Positions 36,368 through 45,394 of a stretch of 50,759 bases of DNA are shown here, piece after piece. The notes beneath the pieces were generated by a model. It worked only from the letters and a program-made list of their open reading frames with translations, made no database searches and was not told where the DNA came from. The stretch is from Gammaproteobacteria bacterium (GTDB lineage Bacteria; Pseudomonadota; Gammaproteobacteria; Burkholderiales; Rhodocyclaceae). The stretch covers positions 1 to 50,759 of the forward strand of contig JARFTX010000021.1 in NCBI GenBank assembly GCA_029289265.1. The letters run 5' to 3'. The stretch's first letter is position 1. The number at the start of each line of letters is the position of its first letter. Both the position numbers and the translations under genes were made by a program.

Positions 36368-38134
36368 TCAGAACGCGATCGCGATCGCGAAGTGCAGGCG
36401 TAGGCGCTGGTCCTGATGGCCGTAAGCGAGATCGAGCGCGAGCGGGCCGGCCGGGCTGCGCCAGCGGGCGCCCAGGCCGTAGCCCAGCTTGATGTCGAGG
36501 CTCGCGCGGTCATCGGCCGCGTCACCGGCGTCGACGAAGGCCGCGACGCCCCACTGCGGCCTGAACCAGCGCACGTACTCGGCGCTGGCGGTGCCGAGGA
36601 AACGTCCGCCGAGCACTGCGCCACCTTCCTGCACACCGAGACTCTGGAAGGGATAGCCTCGCACTGACTGCGCCCCCCCGGTGCGGAACAGGAAATCCTG
36701 GGGGATGCCGTCGCGGCGCTCGGCAAGCGTTGCGCCGAGCTCGGCGCGGGCGATGAAGACATCGCGCTCGCCGACCGGCTGGTAGTGGACGTAGCGCCCA
36801 TAGGAGCGGAAGAAATCCTGATCGGACAGCGCCGCCCGCGCCCCGCCGCCGAGCTCGACGTGCAGCACGTAACCCGTGCGCGGATCGAGCACGTCGTCGA
36901 CCTTGCGCTGGATCCACGACCAGTTGGCGGTGAGCGCGTTGCGGCTGCTCGCGCGCAGGCCTTCGGGGCGCAGGCTCTCGTGCTGATAGCGCAACGCGAT
37001 CGCCGTCTCGATGTCGCCGCGCTGGCGCGAGCGGGTCGCGCCCACCGCCTGCACCGTGGTGCGCAGCCCTTCGATGTCGCTGGTGTTGATCAGCGCGCCG
37101 ACGCTGTAACGATGGCCGGCGCGGGCCGGCGGAAAGAAGACGTCGGCATACATCGACTGGCGCAGTTGCTCGATACGCAGACCGGTGGAGAGCTCCCAAC
37201 CGCGCCCGCGCAGATTGACGTCGCGCCAATTGACCTCGACGCGCGCGCCGGTGTTGGTCGAGTAGCCGCCGCCGAAGGAGAGATGCCGCGAACTTGCCTC
37301 GGTCACCTGGACGCGCACCGGCACGGCGGCGGCGAGTGCGGGGTCGCGTTCGATGTCGACGACGACCGAGGCGAACTGGGGAGCGTTCTGCAGCAAACCC
37401 TGAAAGGCGAGCAAGCGCTCCTGATCGAAACGCTCACCCGGCTGCAAGGTGCCGTGACGTTCGATGAAGCTGGCCGGCAAGCGGTCGATTCCCGTGACAA
37501 CAATAGGCCCGAGGACGAAGGGAGGGCCGGAATCCACCGTGACCGTCACCCGCACGCTCGCCCGCTCCGGGTCGACCTCGGCGCGGCTTGCGGCGATGCG
37601 GGCCGCGGCGTAGTCGCGCAACGCAACCCCGTCGAGCAGCCGCTGCTTGGCGGCGTCCCAGTCCGCCTGGCGGAACGGCTGCCCGACGGGCAGCGCCCAG
37701 TCCTCCCGCAGCAGCGCGCGGCGTCGCTCGCGCTCGGCTCCGGGCTCGGTGAGATGGCCCTCGAAGTCGATCCTCACCTCCGAGATCGTGGCCCTCGTAC
37801 CCGGCTCGACCGTGAGCCGCCAGCGCCCGCGGGCTTGTCGTTCGAGGCGAACTTCGGGACGGAAATAGCCTTCGGTGGCGAGCAGATCGGCAACCTCCTG
37901 GCGGGTGCGGCGCATCATCGCGATGCGGTCGGCACGGGCCTCGGGGATCGGCTGATCGGCGCGCCGCAGCACGCGAAGATGCTGCTCGAGCAGCGGCCGC
38001 ACGGCTTCGGGGGCGACCAGTTCGACCTGCAGGCTGTCCTGGGCGCGGCTCGGCAGATGAACGAACAGCAGCATCGCCACAACCGCGAAGGCGCACAGCA
38101 CACGCGCCGTCGGCCGGACCGGGCGAACGGTCAT
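36368..38134 (-). CDS. tamA: TamA-like outer-membrane assembly factor (BamA/Omp85 family)
   Basis: A 588-residue outer-membrane protein. A signal peptide (about 1-31, Leu-Pro-Ser-Arg-Ala-Gln-Ala type end) is followed by POTRA-like regions (about 35-260) and a beta-barrel (about 270-588). The C-terminus ends Phe-Ala-Ile-Ala-Ile-Ala-Phe, the terminal aromatic signal of barrel proteins. Val-Arg-Gly-Tyr-Pro-Phe corresponds to the conserved VRGY/F motif in the barrel lumen loop. ATG 38134 is used because GGGAG lies 9 nt upstream; the longer open frame runs into fbp out of frame. TamA normally works with TamB, whose gene usually follows; none is present here. Confidence 0.88.
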   Translation of the reverse strand: MTVRPVRPTARVLCAFAVVAMLLFVHLPSRAQDSLQVELVAPEAVRPLLEQHLRVLRRADQPIPEARADRIAMMRRTRQEVADLLATEGYFRPEVRLERQARGRWRLTVEPGTRATISEVRIDFEGHLTEPGAERERRRALLREDWALPVGQPFRQADWDAAKQRLLDGVALRDYAAARIAASRAEVDPERASVRVTVTVDSGPPFVLGPIVVTGIDRLPASFIERHGTLQPGERFDQERLLAFQGLLQNAPQFASVVVDIERDPALAAAVPVRVQVTEASSRHLSFGGGYSTNTGARVEVNWRDVNLRGRGWELSTGLRIEQLRQSMYADVFFPPARAGHRYSVGALINTSDIEGLRTTVQAVGATRSRQRGDIETAIALRYQHESLRPEGLRASSRNALTANWSWIQRKVDDVLDPRTGYVLHVELGGGARAALSDQDFFRSYGRYVHYQPVGERDVFIARAELGATLAERRDGIPQDFLFRTGGAQSVRGYPFQSLGVQEGGAVLGGRFLGTASAEYVRWFRPQWGVAAFVDAGDAADDRASLDIKLGYGLGARWRSPAGPLALDLAYGHQDQRLRLHFAIAIAF

Positions 38135-38229
38135 CGCGCCCCGCGCTCCCACATCCCCGCGCATGGCTCGCCGGCCGGCCGAGCCTGCCCCGCCGGTTTC
38201 AAGGCCCACGAGCGCGCGTCGTCCGCCAA

Positions 38230-39231
38230 TCACCCCTCCCGATGGTAGGCCGCCACCCGCTCGACCTCGCTGGCCGAGCCGAGGATCACCGGCACGCGCT
38301 GATGGAGCTTGTGCGGCACGACATCGAGGATGCGCTCGCGGCCGGTGGTCGCGGCGCCACCGGCCTGTTCGACCAGCATCGCCATCGGGTTGGCCTCGTA
38401 CATGAGCCGCAACTTCCCGCCCTGCTTTCGGCACTTCTCGTCCATCGGGTACATGAAGATGCCGCCGCGGGTGAGGATGCGATGCACGTCGGCGACCATC
38501 GAGGCCACCCAACGCATATTGAAATCCTTGCCGCGCGGGCCGGTGCTGCCCTGCTGCAACTCGGCGACATAACGCTGCACCGGCGGCTCCCAATGGCGCG
38601 CGTTGGAGGCGTTGATCGCATATTCGTGCGTCTCCACCGGGATCGTCATGAACGGGTGAGTGTAGGCGAAACTGCCCATCTCGCGGTCGAGGGTGAAGCC
38701 GTGCACACCGTTGCCGACCGTAAGTATCAGCAGCGTGGACGGGCCGTACAGGGCGTACCCCGCGGCGACCTGTTCGCGTCCCGGCTGCAGGAAGCTCTGT
38801 TCGCTCGGTTCGGTATCCTTGCCCGGATTGCGCAGGACCGAAAAGATCGTGCCGACCGAGATGTTCACATCGATGTTCGACGAGCCGTCGAGCGGATCGA
38901 ACAGCAGCAGGTAGCCGCCGCGCGGATAGTCGAACGGAATCTGATGCACTTCCTCGACTTCCTCCGAGGCCATCGCCGCGAGATGACCACCCCACTCGTT
39001 CGCCTGGAAGAGGATCTCGTTGGCGATCACGTCGAGTTTCTTCTGTGCCTCGCCCTGGATGTTGTCCGTGCCCGCCTCGCCGAGCAGGTCGGCGAGCGCG
39101 CCCTTGGAGACGTTCACGCTGATCGCCTTCACGGCACGGGCCACGACTTCGATCAACAGGCGCAGATCGGCATTGATTCGCCCGGCACGCTGTTGCTCGA
39201 TCAAGTACTGGGTAAGGGTGACACGTCGCAT
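38230..39231 (-). CDS. fbp: Fructose-1,6-bisphosphatase, class I
   Basis: A 333-residue enzyme that makes fructose-6-phosphate in gluconeogenesis and, in autotrophs, the Calvin cycle. The metal-binding motif [11 protein letters not shown] is at about 110-120, with Tyr-Pro-Met-Asp-Glu-Lys and Tyr-Glu-Ala-Asn-Pro-Met-Ala in the C-terminal half. No other Calvin-cycle gene is in the window, so a gluconeogenic role is the simplest reading. The gene stands 95 bp upstream of tamA on the same strand and is divergent from dadA. Confidence 0.96.
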   Translation of the reverse strand: MRRVTLTQYLIEQQRAGRINADLRLLIEVVARAVKAISVNVSKGALADLLGEAGTDNIQGEAQKKLDVIANEILFQANEWGGHLAAMASEEVEEVHQIPFDYPRGGYLLLFDPLDGSSNIDVNISVGTIFSVLRNPGKDTEPSEQSFLQPGREQVAAGYALYGPSTLLILTVGNGVHGFTLDREMGSFAYTHPFMTIPVETHEYAINASNARHWEPPVQRYVAELQQGSTGPRGKDFNMRWVASMVADVHRILTRGGIFMYPMDEKCRKQGGKLRLMYEANPMAMLVEQAGGAATTGRERILDVVPHKLHQRVPVILGSASEVERVAAYHREG

Positions 39232-39382
39232 GAAAAACCTCTCGGCTGCGGTTCCGCGCGGAACCGGAAGAAAACGTCGAGTCGGGATTATCCCGCGTGT
39301 CGGCGGTCGGCGAAAGCGCGTGCCTTCACCGGAGCGGGTATGATGCCCTACTCATTCCACAGCGTTCCGATCCGACTGCACC

Positions 39383-40648
39383 ATGCATGTGATGGTTCTC
39401 GGCGCGGGTGTGACCGGCGTCACCACCGCATGGTATCTCGTCAATGCCGGATTCGACGTGAGCGTCGTCGAGCGCCGGCCGGCCGCCGGCCTCGAAACCA
39501 CTTTCGCCAACGGCGGCCAGATCTCGATCAGCCACCCGGAGCCCTGGTCGAGCCCCTCGGCACCGCTCGAGGCGCTGCGCGCACTCGGGCGCGCTGACGC
39601 GCCGCTGCGCTGGCGACTGTCGCGCGATCCGGCCCAGTGGCGCTGGCTCCTCGCCTTCCTGCGCGAGTGCCTGCCGCAACGCCATCGCCGCAACGCCCAC
39701 GCGATCGCTTCACTGGCCGCCTACAGCGGACAGTGTCTGCACGCCCTGCGCGACGAAACCGGCATCGCCTACGAACAGCAATTGCGGGGCATCCTGCACC
39801 TGTTCCGCACCGGGCGGGAGCAGGCGCGCGCCCACGGCAAGGCCGAGTTTCTCGCCGCGCACGGCATTCGCGGACGGCTCTGCAGCGCGGACGAGTGCCT
39901 CGCCATCGAGCCGGCGCTCGCCCGCCACCGCCTGCAACTGGCTGGCGGTTTCTACGCGCCCGACGATGAGTCGGGCAACGCGCTGCTGTTCACCCAGGCG
40001 CTGGCCGAGCGCTGCCGCGCGGCCGGCGTGCGCTTCTACCACGACACCACAATTCGGCGCCTGATCGCCGACGGGGGGCTGATCGAAGGCATCGAAGTCG
40101 CCGACGGCACGGGGCGCGCCGGCCGGCTCGCAGCCGGTGCCTATGTCGTCTGCCTCGGCAGCCACGGCGCGCCGCTGCTCGCGCCGCTGGGCCTGCGCCT
40201 GCCGGTCTATCCACTCAAGGGCTATTCGGTGACCGCGCCGCTCATCGACGCCGAAGCGGCGCCGGTGGTCAGCCTCACGGACGAGTCGCGCCGAATCGTC
40301 TGCTCCCGTCTGGGCTCGGCGCTGCGCGTAGCCGGCACCGCCGAGCTAAATGGATTCGACACCAGCGTCGCTCCCGAGCGCTGCGCGCCGCTCTCGCGCT
40401 GGCTCGCGGACATGTTTCCCGGCGTCGCCGACACGACCCATGCGCAACTCTGGGCCGGCCTGCGTCCGGCCACCCCAGGCAATGTGCCGCTGATCGGCAA
40501 GGGCCGCGGCGTGAATCTCTGGCTCAACACCGGCCACGGCTCGCTCGGCTGGACGCTCGCCTGCGGCTCGGCGAGCAGCCTGGCCGCACTGATGTCCGGC
40601 CGTGCGCCGCCCGTATCCGGCTTTCCATTCCTGCGTCCGCCGCGGTAG
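39383..40648 (+). CDS. dadA: D-amino acid dehydrogenase, small-subunit type
   Basis: A 421-residue FAD flavoprotein that oxidises D-amino acids to 2-oxo acids, passing electrons to the respiratory chain. The dinucleotide motif Val-Leu-Gly-Ala-Gly-Val-Thr-Gly-Val-Thr-Thr-Ala-Trp-Tyr-Leu is at 5-19, and Glu35 ends the FAD strand. Thr-Phe-Ala-Asn-Gly-Gly-Gln-Ile-Ser and the C-terminal Gly-His-Gly-Ser-Leu-Gly-Trp-Thr-Leu-Ala-Cys-Gly-Ser match DadA. No alanine racemase gene is adjacent. Divergent from fbp; the next gene is unrelated. Confidence 0.93.
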   Translation: MHVMVLGAGVTGVTTAWYLVNAGFDVSVVERRPAAGLETTFANGGQISISHPEPWSSPSAPLEALRALGRADAPLRWRLSRDPAQWRWLLAFLRECLPQRHRRNAHAIASLAAYSGQCLHALRDETGIAYEQQLRGILHLFRTGREQARAHGKAEFLAAHGIRGRLCSADECLAIEPALARHRLQLAGGFYAPDDESGNALLFTQALAERCRAAGVRFYHDTTIRRLIADGGLIEGIEVADGTGRAGRLAAGAYVVCLGSHGAPLLAPLGLRLPVYPLKGYSVTAPLIDAEAAPVVSLTDESRRIVCSRLGSALRVAGTAELNGFDTSVAPERCAPLSRWLADMFPGVADTTHAQLWAGLRPATPGNVPLIGKGRGVNLWLNTGHGSLGWTLACGSASSLAALMSGRAPPVSGFPFLRPPR

Positions 40649-40721
40649 CATCGACCCGAGCCGCTCCCGGCCGTGCCAGCGCCGGCAGCCACTCGGACCA
40701 CCTTGCTGCGGAATCTGCCCG

Positions 40722-41309
40722 ATGACCCGACACTCCCTTCGCCCATTTCTCGCCAGCGGCGCGCTGGCCCTCCTGGTCGCTGCGAGCGGCCAGCCGACGC
40801 CTTCGTGGGCGGCGCCGCCGCCGCATGCGCCGGCCCACGGCTGGCGCAAGCAGCACGACCCCTATTATCTCGGCTACACCGGCAAGCGTTGGGAAAAGGA
40901 CTACGGCATCCTGTCGGGACGCTGCGATCGGGCGGCCGTCGGGGCGGTGATCGGCGGTGTGCTGGGCGCAGCCGTCGGCAGCCAGATCGGCGACGGCAGC
41001 GGCCGGCAGATCGCGATCCTGGTCGGGACCGTGCTCGGTGCGGTGGTCGGCGCCGAGATCGCCCGCAGCATGACCGACGCCGACCGCGCCTGCATTGCGC
41101 ACGGCCTCGAGCTTGCCCCGCCGGGCACACGGGTGCGATGGAGCGCACCCGAGACCGGGCTCGAGTATGCGCTGATCCCGGCCGGTGCCCGGCCGGGCCG
41201 GCCGGAATGCCGGGAATTCACACTCGAGGTCGAGGGTGCGCGCCGCTCGACCTCGCGCGCCCTGGGGTGCCGCCGCGCCGACGGCTCATGGGACTTGCAC
41301 GGCGTGTGA
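40722..41309 (+). CDS. Exported glycine-zipper protein
   Basis: A 195-residue protein with a signal peptide (about 1-30, ending Ser-Trp-Ala-Ala). A glycine-zipper hairpin (about 70-110) reads Ala-Val-Gly-Ala-Val-Ile-Gly-Gly-Val-Leu-Gly-Ala-Ala-Val-Gly-Ser-Gln-Ile-Gly and Gly-Thr-Val-Leu-Gly-Ala-Val-Val-Gly-Ala-Glu-Ile. The C-terminal part resembles surface-antigen-like domains that follow such zippers (Asp-Arg-Ala-Cys, Glu-Cys-Arg-Glu-Phe). The function is unknown; relatives are envelope proteins. No lipobox Cys is seen at the cleavage site. ATG 40722 has GCGGA upstream; the longer ORF overlaps dadA. Confidence 0.8.
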   Translation: MTRHSLRPFLASGALALLVAASGQPTPSWAAPPPHAPAHGWRKQHDPYYLGYTGKRWEKDYGILSGRCDRAAVGAVIGGVLGAAVGSQIGDGSGRQIAILVGTVLGAVVGAEIARSMTDADRACIAHGLELAPPGTRVRWSAPETGLEYALIPAGARPGRPECREFTLEVEGARRSTSRALGCRRADGSWDLHGV

Positions 41310-41331
41310 TCCGGCGTTCGCGCCCGCAGCA

Positions 41332-41347
41332 GCCGGTCTCGACCGGC
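41332..41347. terminator. Small hairpin between convergent glycine-zipper gene and sspB
   Basis: 7-bp inverted repeat GCCGGTC / GACCGGC with a 2-nt centre, 1 bp from the sspB stop codon and 22 bp after the other gene. No T-tract. Confidence 0.4.
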
Positions 41348-41348
41348 G

Positions 41349-41801
41349 CTACTTGACGACCTTGAGATGATTGCGGCGCCCGCCCGCGGGCTCGCCGCCA
41401 TCGTCCGGGCCGGATGGCGGCGATGAATCGCCGCGTGCCGACCCGTCATCGGCCGCATCGCCCTCCAGCGTGCCCACGCCCGCCCCGGCGAATTCGGGCT
41501 CGAAGGGCATGCCCTGACCGTTCTCGCTGGCGTAGATCGCCAGCACATGGGTCACGGGTATTAGCAGCGAGTGGGCGATGCCGCCGAAACGCGCCTGGAA
41601 ACTGATGGTGTCGTTACCGAGCGAGAGCTGGTGCGTCGCATCCGGGCTGATGTCGAGAATGATCTGCCCGCCTCTTGCATAGCCCGGCGGAATCACGACC
41701 TTATCATCGACCAACACCGCCAGATGCGGCGTAAGCCCGTGGTCGAGACACCAGTCGTAGATAGCCCGAATCAAGTAGGGCTTGGTCGAAAGATATGCCA
41801 T
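41349..41801 (-). CDS. sspB: ClpXP protease specificity-enhancing factor SspB
   Basis: A 150-residue adaptor that delivers ssrA-tagged proteins to ClpXP. The folded domain begins Ser-Thr-Lys-Pro-Tyr-Leu-Ile-Arg-Ala-Ile-Tyr-Asp-Trp-Cys and contains Ile-Ser-Phe-Gln-Ala-Arg-Phe-Gly-Gly. A flexible acidic linker follows, and the protein ends in Leu-Lys-Val-Val-Lys, the ClpX-binding tail seen in E. coli SspB. ATG 41801 fits the family N-terminus; an in-frame ATG at 41816 would add five residues. Pairs with sspA 45 bp upstream. Confidence 0.93.
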   Translation of the reverse strand: MAYLSTKPYLIRAIYDWCLDHGLTPHLAVLVDDKVVIPPGYARGGQIILDISPDATHQLSLGNDTISFQARFGGIAHSLLIPVTHVLAIYASENGQGMPFEPEFAGAGVGTLEGDAADDGSARGDSSPPSGPDDGGEPAGGRRNHLKVVK

Positions 41802-41846
41802 CGATCCCTCATTCATGGCCGTCCGCTGCCGGACGGCCCGATACGC

Positions 41847-42443
41847 TCAACGGCGCATCACCTTCTCGGAAGGCGTCAGCGCATCGATGAAGCCCTGGCG
41901 GGTGAAGATCCGCTCGGCGTACTTCATGACCGGGGCGCCGGTCTTCGGCAACTCGATGCCGTAATGCTCGAGGCGCCACAGCAGCGGAGCGATTGCGACG
42001 TCCAGCATCGAGAACTCCTCGCCGAGCATGTACTTCTGCTTGGCGAGCGCCGGGGCGAACTGGACCAGATGATCGCGCAGGTGAGCCCGGCTCTTGTCCG
42101 CACCCTTTTCGTTGTTCTCGAGGACACCGACGTGGGAGAACAGTTCATGCTCGAAGGTGTGCAGCAACTGGCGCGCGCGCGCGCGCAGGATCGGATCGGG
42201 CGGCATCAACTGGGGATGCGGAAAGCGCTCGTCGATGTACTCGTTGATGATGTTCGACTCGAACAGGATCAGATCGCGATCGACCAGCACCGGCACGCGG
42301 TTGTAGGGATTGATCACCGCGATATCTTCGGGCTTGTTGTAGAGGTCGACATCGATGACCTCGAAGTCCATTCCCTTCTCGAAGAGTACGATTCGGCAGC
42401 GATGACTGAACGGGTCCGTCGTGCCGGAATACAGCGTCATCAT
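41847..42443 (-). CDS. sspA: Stringent starvation protein A
   Basis: A 198-residue GST-fold protein that binds RNA polymerase and alters transcription in starvation. The N-terminal thioredoxin-like half (Thr-Leu-Tyr-Ser-Gly-Thr-Thr-Asp-Pro-Phe-Ser-His-Arg-Cys-Arg-Ile) has Val-Pro-Val-Leu-Val-Asp and Glu-Ser-Asn-Ile-Ile-Asn-Glu-Tyr-Ile. The C-terminal helical half includes Phe-Ser-Met-Leu-Asp-Val-Ala-Ile-Ala-Pro-Leu-Leu-Trp-Arg-Leu. It follows petC on the same strand but is separated from it by an intrinsic terminator, as in many betaproteobacteria. Confidence 0.94.
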   Translation of the reverse strand: MMTLYSGTTDPFSHRCRIVLFEKGMDFEVIDVDLYNKPEDIAVINPYNRVPVLVDRDLILFESNIINEYIDERFPHPQLMPPDPILRARARQLLHTFEHELFSHVGVLENNEKGADKSRAHLRDHLVQFAPALAKQKYMLGEEFSMLDVAIAPLLWRLEHYGIELPKTGAPVMKYAERIFTRQGFIDALTPSEKVMRR

Positions 42444-42463
42444 GATGGTGCAACTCCGGATTC

Positions 42464-42503
42464 GAAAAACAAAAAGCGCACCACGCGAACATCACGTGGT
42501 GCG
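42464..42503 (-). terminator. Rho-independent terminator after petC
   Basis: 9-bp stem (CGCACCACG and complement, 42477-42503) with a 9-nt loop, followed on the minus strand by GCTTTTTGTTTTTCG. It lies 48 bp after the cytochrome c1 stop and 21 bp before sspA, so it separates the two units. Confidence 0.88.
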
Positions 42504-42550
42504 TCTCGGGGGGAAGCCGGCCGCGACGCTGCCGGCTTCGCCGCGCCCTG

Positions 42551-43306
42551 CTAGTGGATGTCCTTCCAGTAGTTCTTCTTCAGTGCGTAGGTCAGAACGA
42601 AGAGTCCGGCAAGGAAGATCAGAACATACATGCCGATGGTCTCGCGTTTGGCAGCGACCGGCTCGGCCATCCAGACCATGAAGGAAACGAGGTCGGCGAC
42701 CGCCTTGTCGTAGGCTTCGGGCGACAGCTTGCCGGGCTTGGCAAGTTCAAGACGGTAGTTCTTGGTGCCGTCCGGATTCTCCGTCACGTGCGCAATCTGG
42801 TCGCCCTGCAGTTCCCAGAACACGTGCGGCATACCGACGTTCTCGAACACGACGTTGTTGAAGCCGGAGGGCCGCTCGGGATCGCGGTAGAACTGTCGCA
42901 GGTAGGTGTACAACCAGTCGGCGCCACTGCCGTAGCCGGAGGCGCGCTGGCGCGCGACCAGCGCGAGGTCGGGCGGCGCGGTACCGAACCACACCTTGGA
43001 TTCGGCCGGACGCATCGCAATCTTCATCAGGTCGCCGACACGCTCGCCGGTGAAAAGCAGGTTGTCGCGGATCTGCTGCTCGTCGAGCCCGATCTGCTCG
43101 AGCGTGTTGTAGCGCACGAAGCTCGCGCTGTGACAGTTGAGGCAGTAATTTACGAACAGCTTCGCGCCGTTCTGCAGTGCGACCGGATCGCGGCTCACCG
43201 GAGCCTTGTCCAGATTGAGCGCAACCTCGGCCGAGAACGCGAGCGTCGGTGCAAGCAGCGCGACCGCCGCGAGGCGCTTGAGGGTCTTGATCACATCGAT
43301 TCTCAT
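42551..43306 (-). CDS. petC: Ubiquinol-cytochrome c reductase, cytochrome c1 subunit
   Basis: A 251-residue membrane-anchored c-type cytochrome of the bc1 complex. A signal peptide (about 1-25, Ala-Phe-Ser-Ala) precedes the haem site Cys55-Leu-Asn-Cys58-His59. A C-terminal helix (about 222-240, Ile-Gly-Met-Tyr-Val-Leu-Ile-Phe-Leu-Ala-Gly-Leu-Phe-Val-Leu) anchors it with the haem domain in the periplasm. ATG 43306 overlaps the petB stop (ATGA), which is strong evidence for this start over the much longer out-of-frame-derived ORF. Last gene of petABC. Confidence 0.96.
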   Translation of the reverse strand: MRIDVIKTLKRLAAVALLAPTLAFSAEVALNLDKAPVSRDPVALQNGAKLFVNYCLNCHSASFVRYNTLEQIGLDEQQIRDNLLFTGERVGDLMKIAMRPAESKVWFGTAPPDLALVARQRASGYGSGADWLYTYLRQFYRDPERPSGFNNVVFENVGMPHVFWELQGDQIAHVTENPDGTKNYRLELAKPGKLSPEAYDKAVADLVSFMVWMAEPVAAKRETIGMYVLIFLAGLFVLTYALKKNYWKDIH

Positions 43307-44571
43307 TTGAAGTTCACCCTTTCCGGTTCCGGTTTGCACTTGTCGATCTTGCTGTACCAAGGCATCAGCAGGAAGAACGCGAAATACAGCACCGAGAAGA
43401 TCTGCGCCGCGAGGGTGCGGCCCGGGGTCGGCGCGAGCACACCGAGGTAGCCGAGCACGAAGAACGAGATCACGAAGATCACCAGCGCGGCCTTGAAGAT
43501 CGGGCCCCGGTAGCGGATCGACTTGACCGGACTGCGATCGAGCCACGGCAGGAAGGCGATGATCACCACCGATGCACCCATCGCAACCACGCCCCAGAAC
43601 TTGGCGTCGATGCCGAACAGCGGATAGGTGACGGCACGCAGCACCGAGTAGAACGGCGTGAAGTACCACACCGGTGCAATGTGCGGCGGGGTCTTCAGCG
43701 GATCGGCCGGGATGAAGTTGTTGTACTCGAGGAAGTAGCCGCCGAACTCGGGGGCGAAGAACACCACGGCCGAGAAGAAGAACAGGAAGCCGACGACGCC
43801 GACGATGTCCTTGACCGTGTAGTAGGGGTGGAACGGGATGCCGTCGAGCGGAATGCCGTTCGCGTCCTTCTTCTTCTTGATCTCGACGCCGTCCGGGTTG
43901 TTCGAGCCGACTTCGTGCAGCGCGACGATGTGCGCGAACACCAGCGCGATCAGCACCAGCGGCACGGCGATGACGTGCAGCGAGAAGAAGCGGTTGAGCG
44001 TCGCGTCCGAGACGACGAAGTCGCCACGGATGATGAGCGCCAGATCCGGACCGATGAAGGGGATCGCCGAGAACAGGTTGATGATGACCTGAGCGCCCCA
44101 GTAGGACATCTGGCCCCACGGCAGCAGGTAGCCCATGAAGGCCTCGGCCATCAGCACCAGGAAGATCAGGGTGCCGAGGATCCACAGCAGTTCGCGCGGT
44201 TTGCGGTAGGAGCCGTACAGCAGGCCGCGGAACATGTGCAGGTAGACGACCACGAAGAAGGCCGAGGCGCCAGTCGAGTGCAGGTAGCGGATCAGCCAAC
44301 CGCCGGGCACTTCGCGCATGATGTACTCGACGCTGGCGAACGCGATCGAGATGCCGGCATCGTTGAGCGTGCCGTCCGGCTTGTAGTGCATCACCAGGAA
44401 GATGCCGGTGACGATCTGGATCACCAGCACCAGCAGGGCCAGCGAGCCGAAGAAGTACCAGAAGTTGAAGTTCTTGGGCGCGTAGTACTCCGACAGATGC
44501 GCCTTCCAGGTCGCGGTCAGCGGGAAGCGCTCGTCGATCCAGTTCAGCAGAGCCTGTGATTTGGTCGTCAT
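43303..44571 (-). CDS. petB: Ubiquinol-cytochrome c reductase, cytochrome b subunit
   Basis: A 422-residue polytopic subunit that holds haems bL and bH and both quinone sites. Eight or more hydrophobic segments are visible, together with His-Ser-Thr-Gly-Ala-Ser (TM2 region), Gly-Tyr-Leu-Leu-Pro-Trp-Gly-Gln-Met-Ser, Phe-Ser-Leu-His-Val-Ile-Ala-Val-Pro-Leu and the Qo-site motif Pro-Asp type region after Pro-Leu-Lys-Thr-Pro-Pro-His-Ile. A lysine-rich insert (Glu-Ile-Lys-Lys-Lys-Lys-Asp) lies around residue 225-232. It lies 3 bp after petA and overlaps petC by 4 bp. Full length, not split into b6/subunit IV. Confidence 0.97.
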   Translation of the reverse strand: MTTKSQALLNWIDERFPLTATWKAHLSEYYAPKNFNFWYFFGSLALLVLVIQIVTGIFLVMHYKPDGTLNDAGISIAFASVEYIMREVPGGWLIRYLHSTGASAFFVVVYLHMFRGLLYGSYRKPRELLWILGTLIFLVLMAEAFMGYLLPWGQMSYWGAQVIINLFSAIPFIGPDLALIIRGDFVVSDATLNRFFSLHVIAVPLVLIALVFAHIVALHEVGSNNPDGVEIKKKKDANGIPLDGIPFHPYYTVKDIVGVVGFLFFFSAVVFFAPEFGGYFLEYNNFIPADPLKTPPHIAPVWYFTPFYSVLRAVTYPLFGIDAKFWGVVAMGASVVIIAFLPWLDRSPVKSIRYRGPIFKAALVIFVISFFVLGYLGVLAPTPGRTLAAQIFSVLYFAFFLLMPWYSKIDKCKPEPERVNFK

Positions 44572-44574
44572 CGC

Positions 44575-45162
44575 TTAGGCCTTTCCGTCTTCACCCACGA
44601 GAAGCGTCGTCTCGGTGAGATACATGTGAGGAGGAACTTCGAGGTTGGTCGGCGCCGGCATGCTGCGATAGACGCGCGCGGACAGGTCGAAGAACGAGCC
44701 GTGACAGGGGCACAGGAAGCCGCCCGGCCAGTCGGCACCCAGACCGCTTTCGACGCCGGGGCGGAACTTGTCGGTGGGCGAGCAGCCGAGGTGGGTACAG
44801 ATACCGACCACCACCAGGTACTCCGGCTTGATCGAGCGGTACTTGTTGCGGGCGTACTCGGGCTGCATCGGCTCTCTGGAGTCCGGATCGCTCACGCGCG
44901 ACTCCGTGACTTCGAGCGTTGCCAGCATCTCGGGCGTGCGCCGGAGAATCCAGACCGGCTTGCCGCGCCACTCCACCGTCATCATCTCGCCCGGCGCGAG
45001 CTGGCTGATGTCCACCTCGACCGGCGCACCCGCCGCCTTGGCCCGCTCGGACGGCGTCAGGCTGGCCACGAACGGCACCGCCGTTGCCACCGCGGCAACC
45101 CCACCGGCGGCCGACGTCGCCACCAGCAGCGTGCGACGGCTGCTATCCATCTTTTGATCCAC
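44575..45162 (-). CDS. petA: Ubiquinol-cytochrome c reductase, Rieske iron-sulfur subunit
   Basis: A 195-residue 2Fe-2S protein of the bc1 complex. The N-terminus carries Ser-Ser-Arg-Arg-Thr-Leu-Leu, a Tat-type signal, and an uncleaved membrane helix (about 11-34). The cluster boxes are Cys122-Thr-His124-Leu-Gly-Cys127 and Cys151-Pro-Cys153-His154-Gly-Ser; Cys122, His124, Cys151 and His154 bind iron, Cys127 and Cys153 form the disulfide. GTG 45162 is chosen because AAGGGGG lies about 7 nt upstream; the in-frame ATG at 45150 lacks such a site. First gene of petABC. Confidence 0.96.
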   Translation of the reverse strand: MDQKMDSSRRTLLVATSAAGGVAAVATAVPFVASLTPSERAKAAGAPVEVDISQLAPGEMMTVEWRGKPVWILRRTPEMLATLEVTESRVSDPDSREPMQPEYARNKYRSIKPEYLVVVGICTHLGCSPTDKFRPGVESGLGADWPGGFLCPCHGSFFDLSARVYRSMPAPTNLEVPPHMYLTETTLLVGEDGKA

Positions 45163-45217
45163 GCTTATGCCCCCTTGCTAAACGAAACCAGAAATACTTC
45201 GGTTCAGAAATCGGGGG

Positions 45218-45223
45218 ATTATA
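45218..45223 (-). promoter_or_regulatory. Probable -10 element of petABC
   Basis: Minus-strand TATAAT, 55 bp upstream of the petA GTG. The -35 region is a T-rich stretch (TTTTTA at 17 bp) with a weak match. The leader would be about 49 nt. Confidence 0.55.
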
Positions 45224-45394
45224 GGGGAAAGCGCCATCGATAAAAAGCGCTGCCTCGGCGCGAACGATCGCAGACGCTGCGTTTCAGGCTGGTCGCGCAC
45301 CGCGCCGGGGCGCGATTGTGCGGCGCCGCATCAGGATTGGGTGAAGTGGCCCAAATCGCCGGGCGGAAGGGCCATGAAACCTGCCCAACGGCCG

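Noticed and set aside
36043..36492. Plus-strand ORF of about 149 codons over the LysR remnant
   Set aside because: Its frame differs from both recognisable LysR fragments and it runs antisense into the end of tamA.
38135..38995. Upstream in-frame extension of tamA over fbp
   Set aside because: It covers fbp in a different frame on the same strand and shows no protein-like sequence; ATG 38134 has a ribosome site and signal peptide.
43307..44299. Upstream extension of the petC frame over petB
   Set aside because: It is an out-of-frame reading of petB; the ATGA overlap and signal peptide fix the petC start at 43306.
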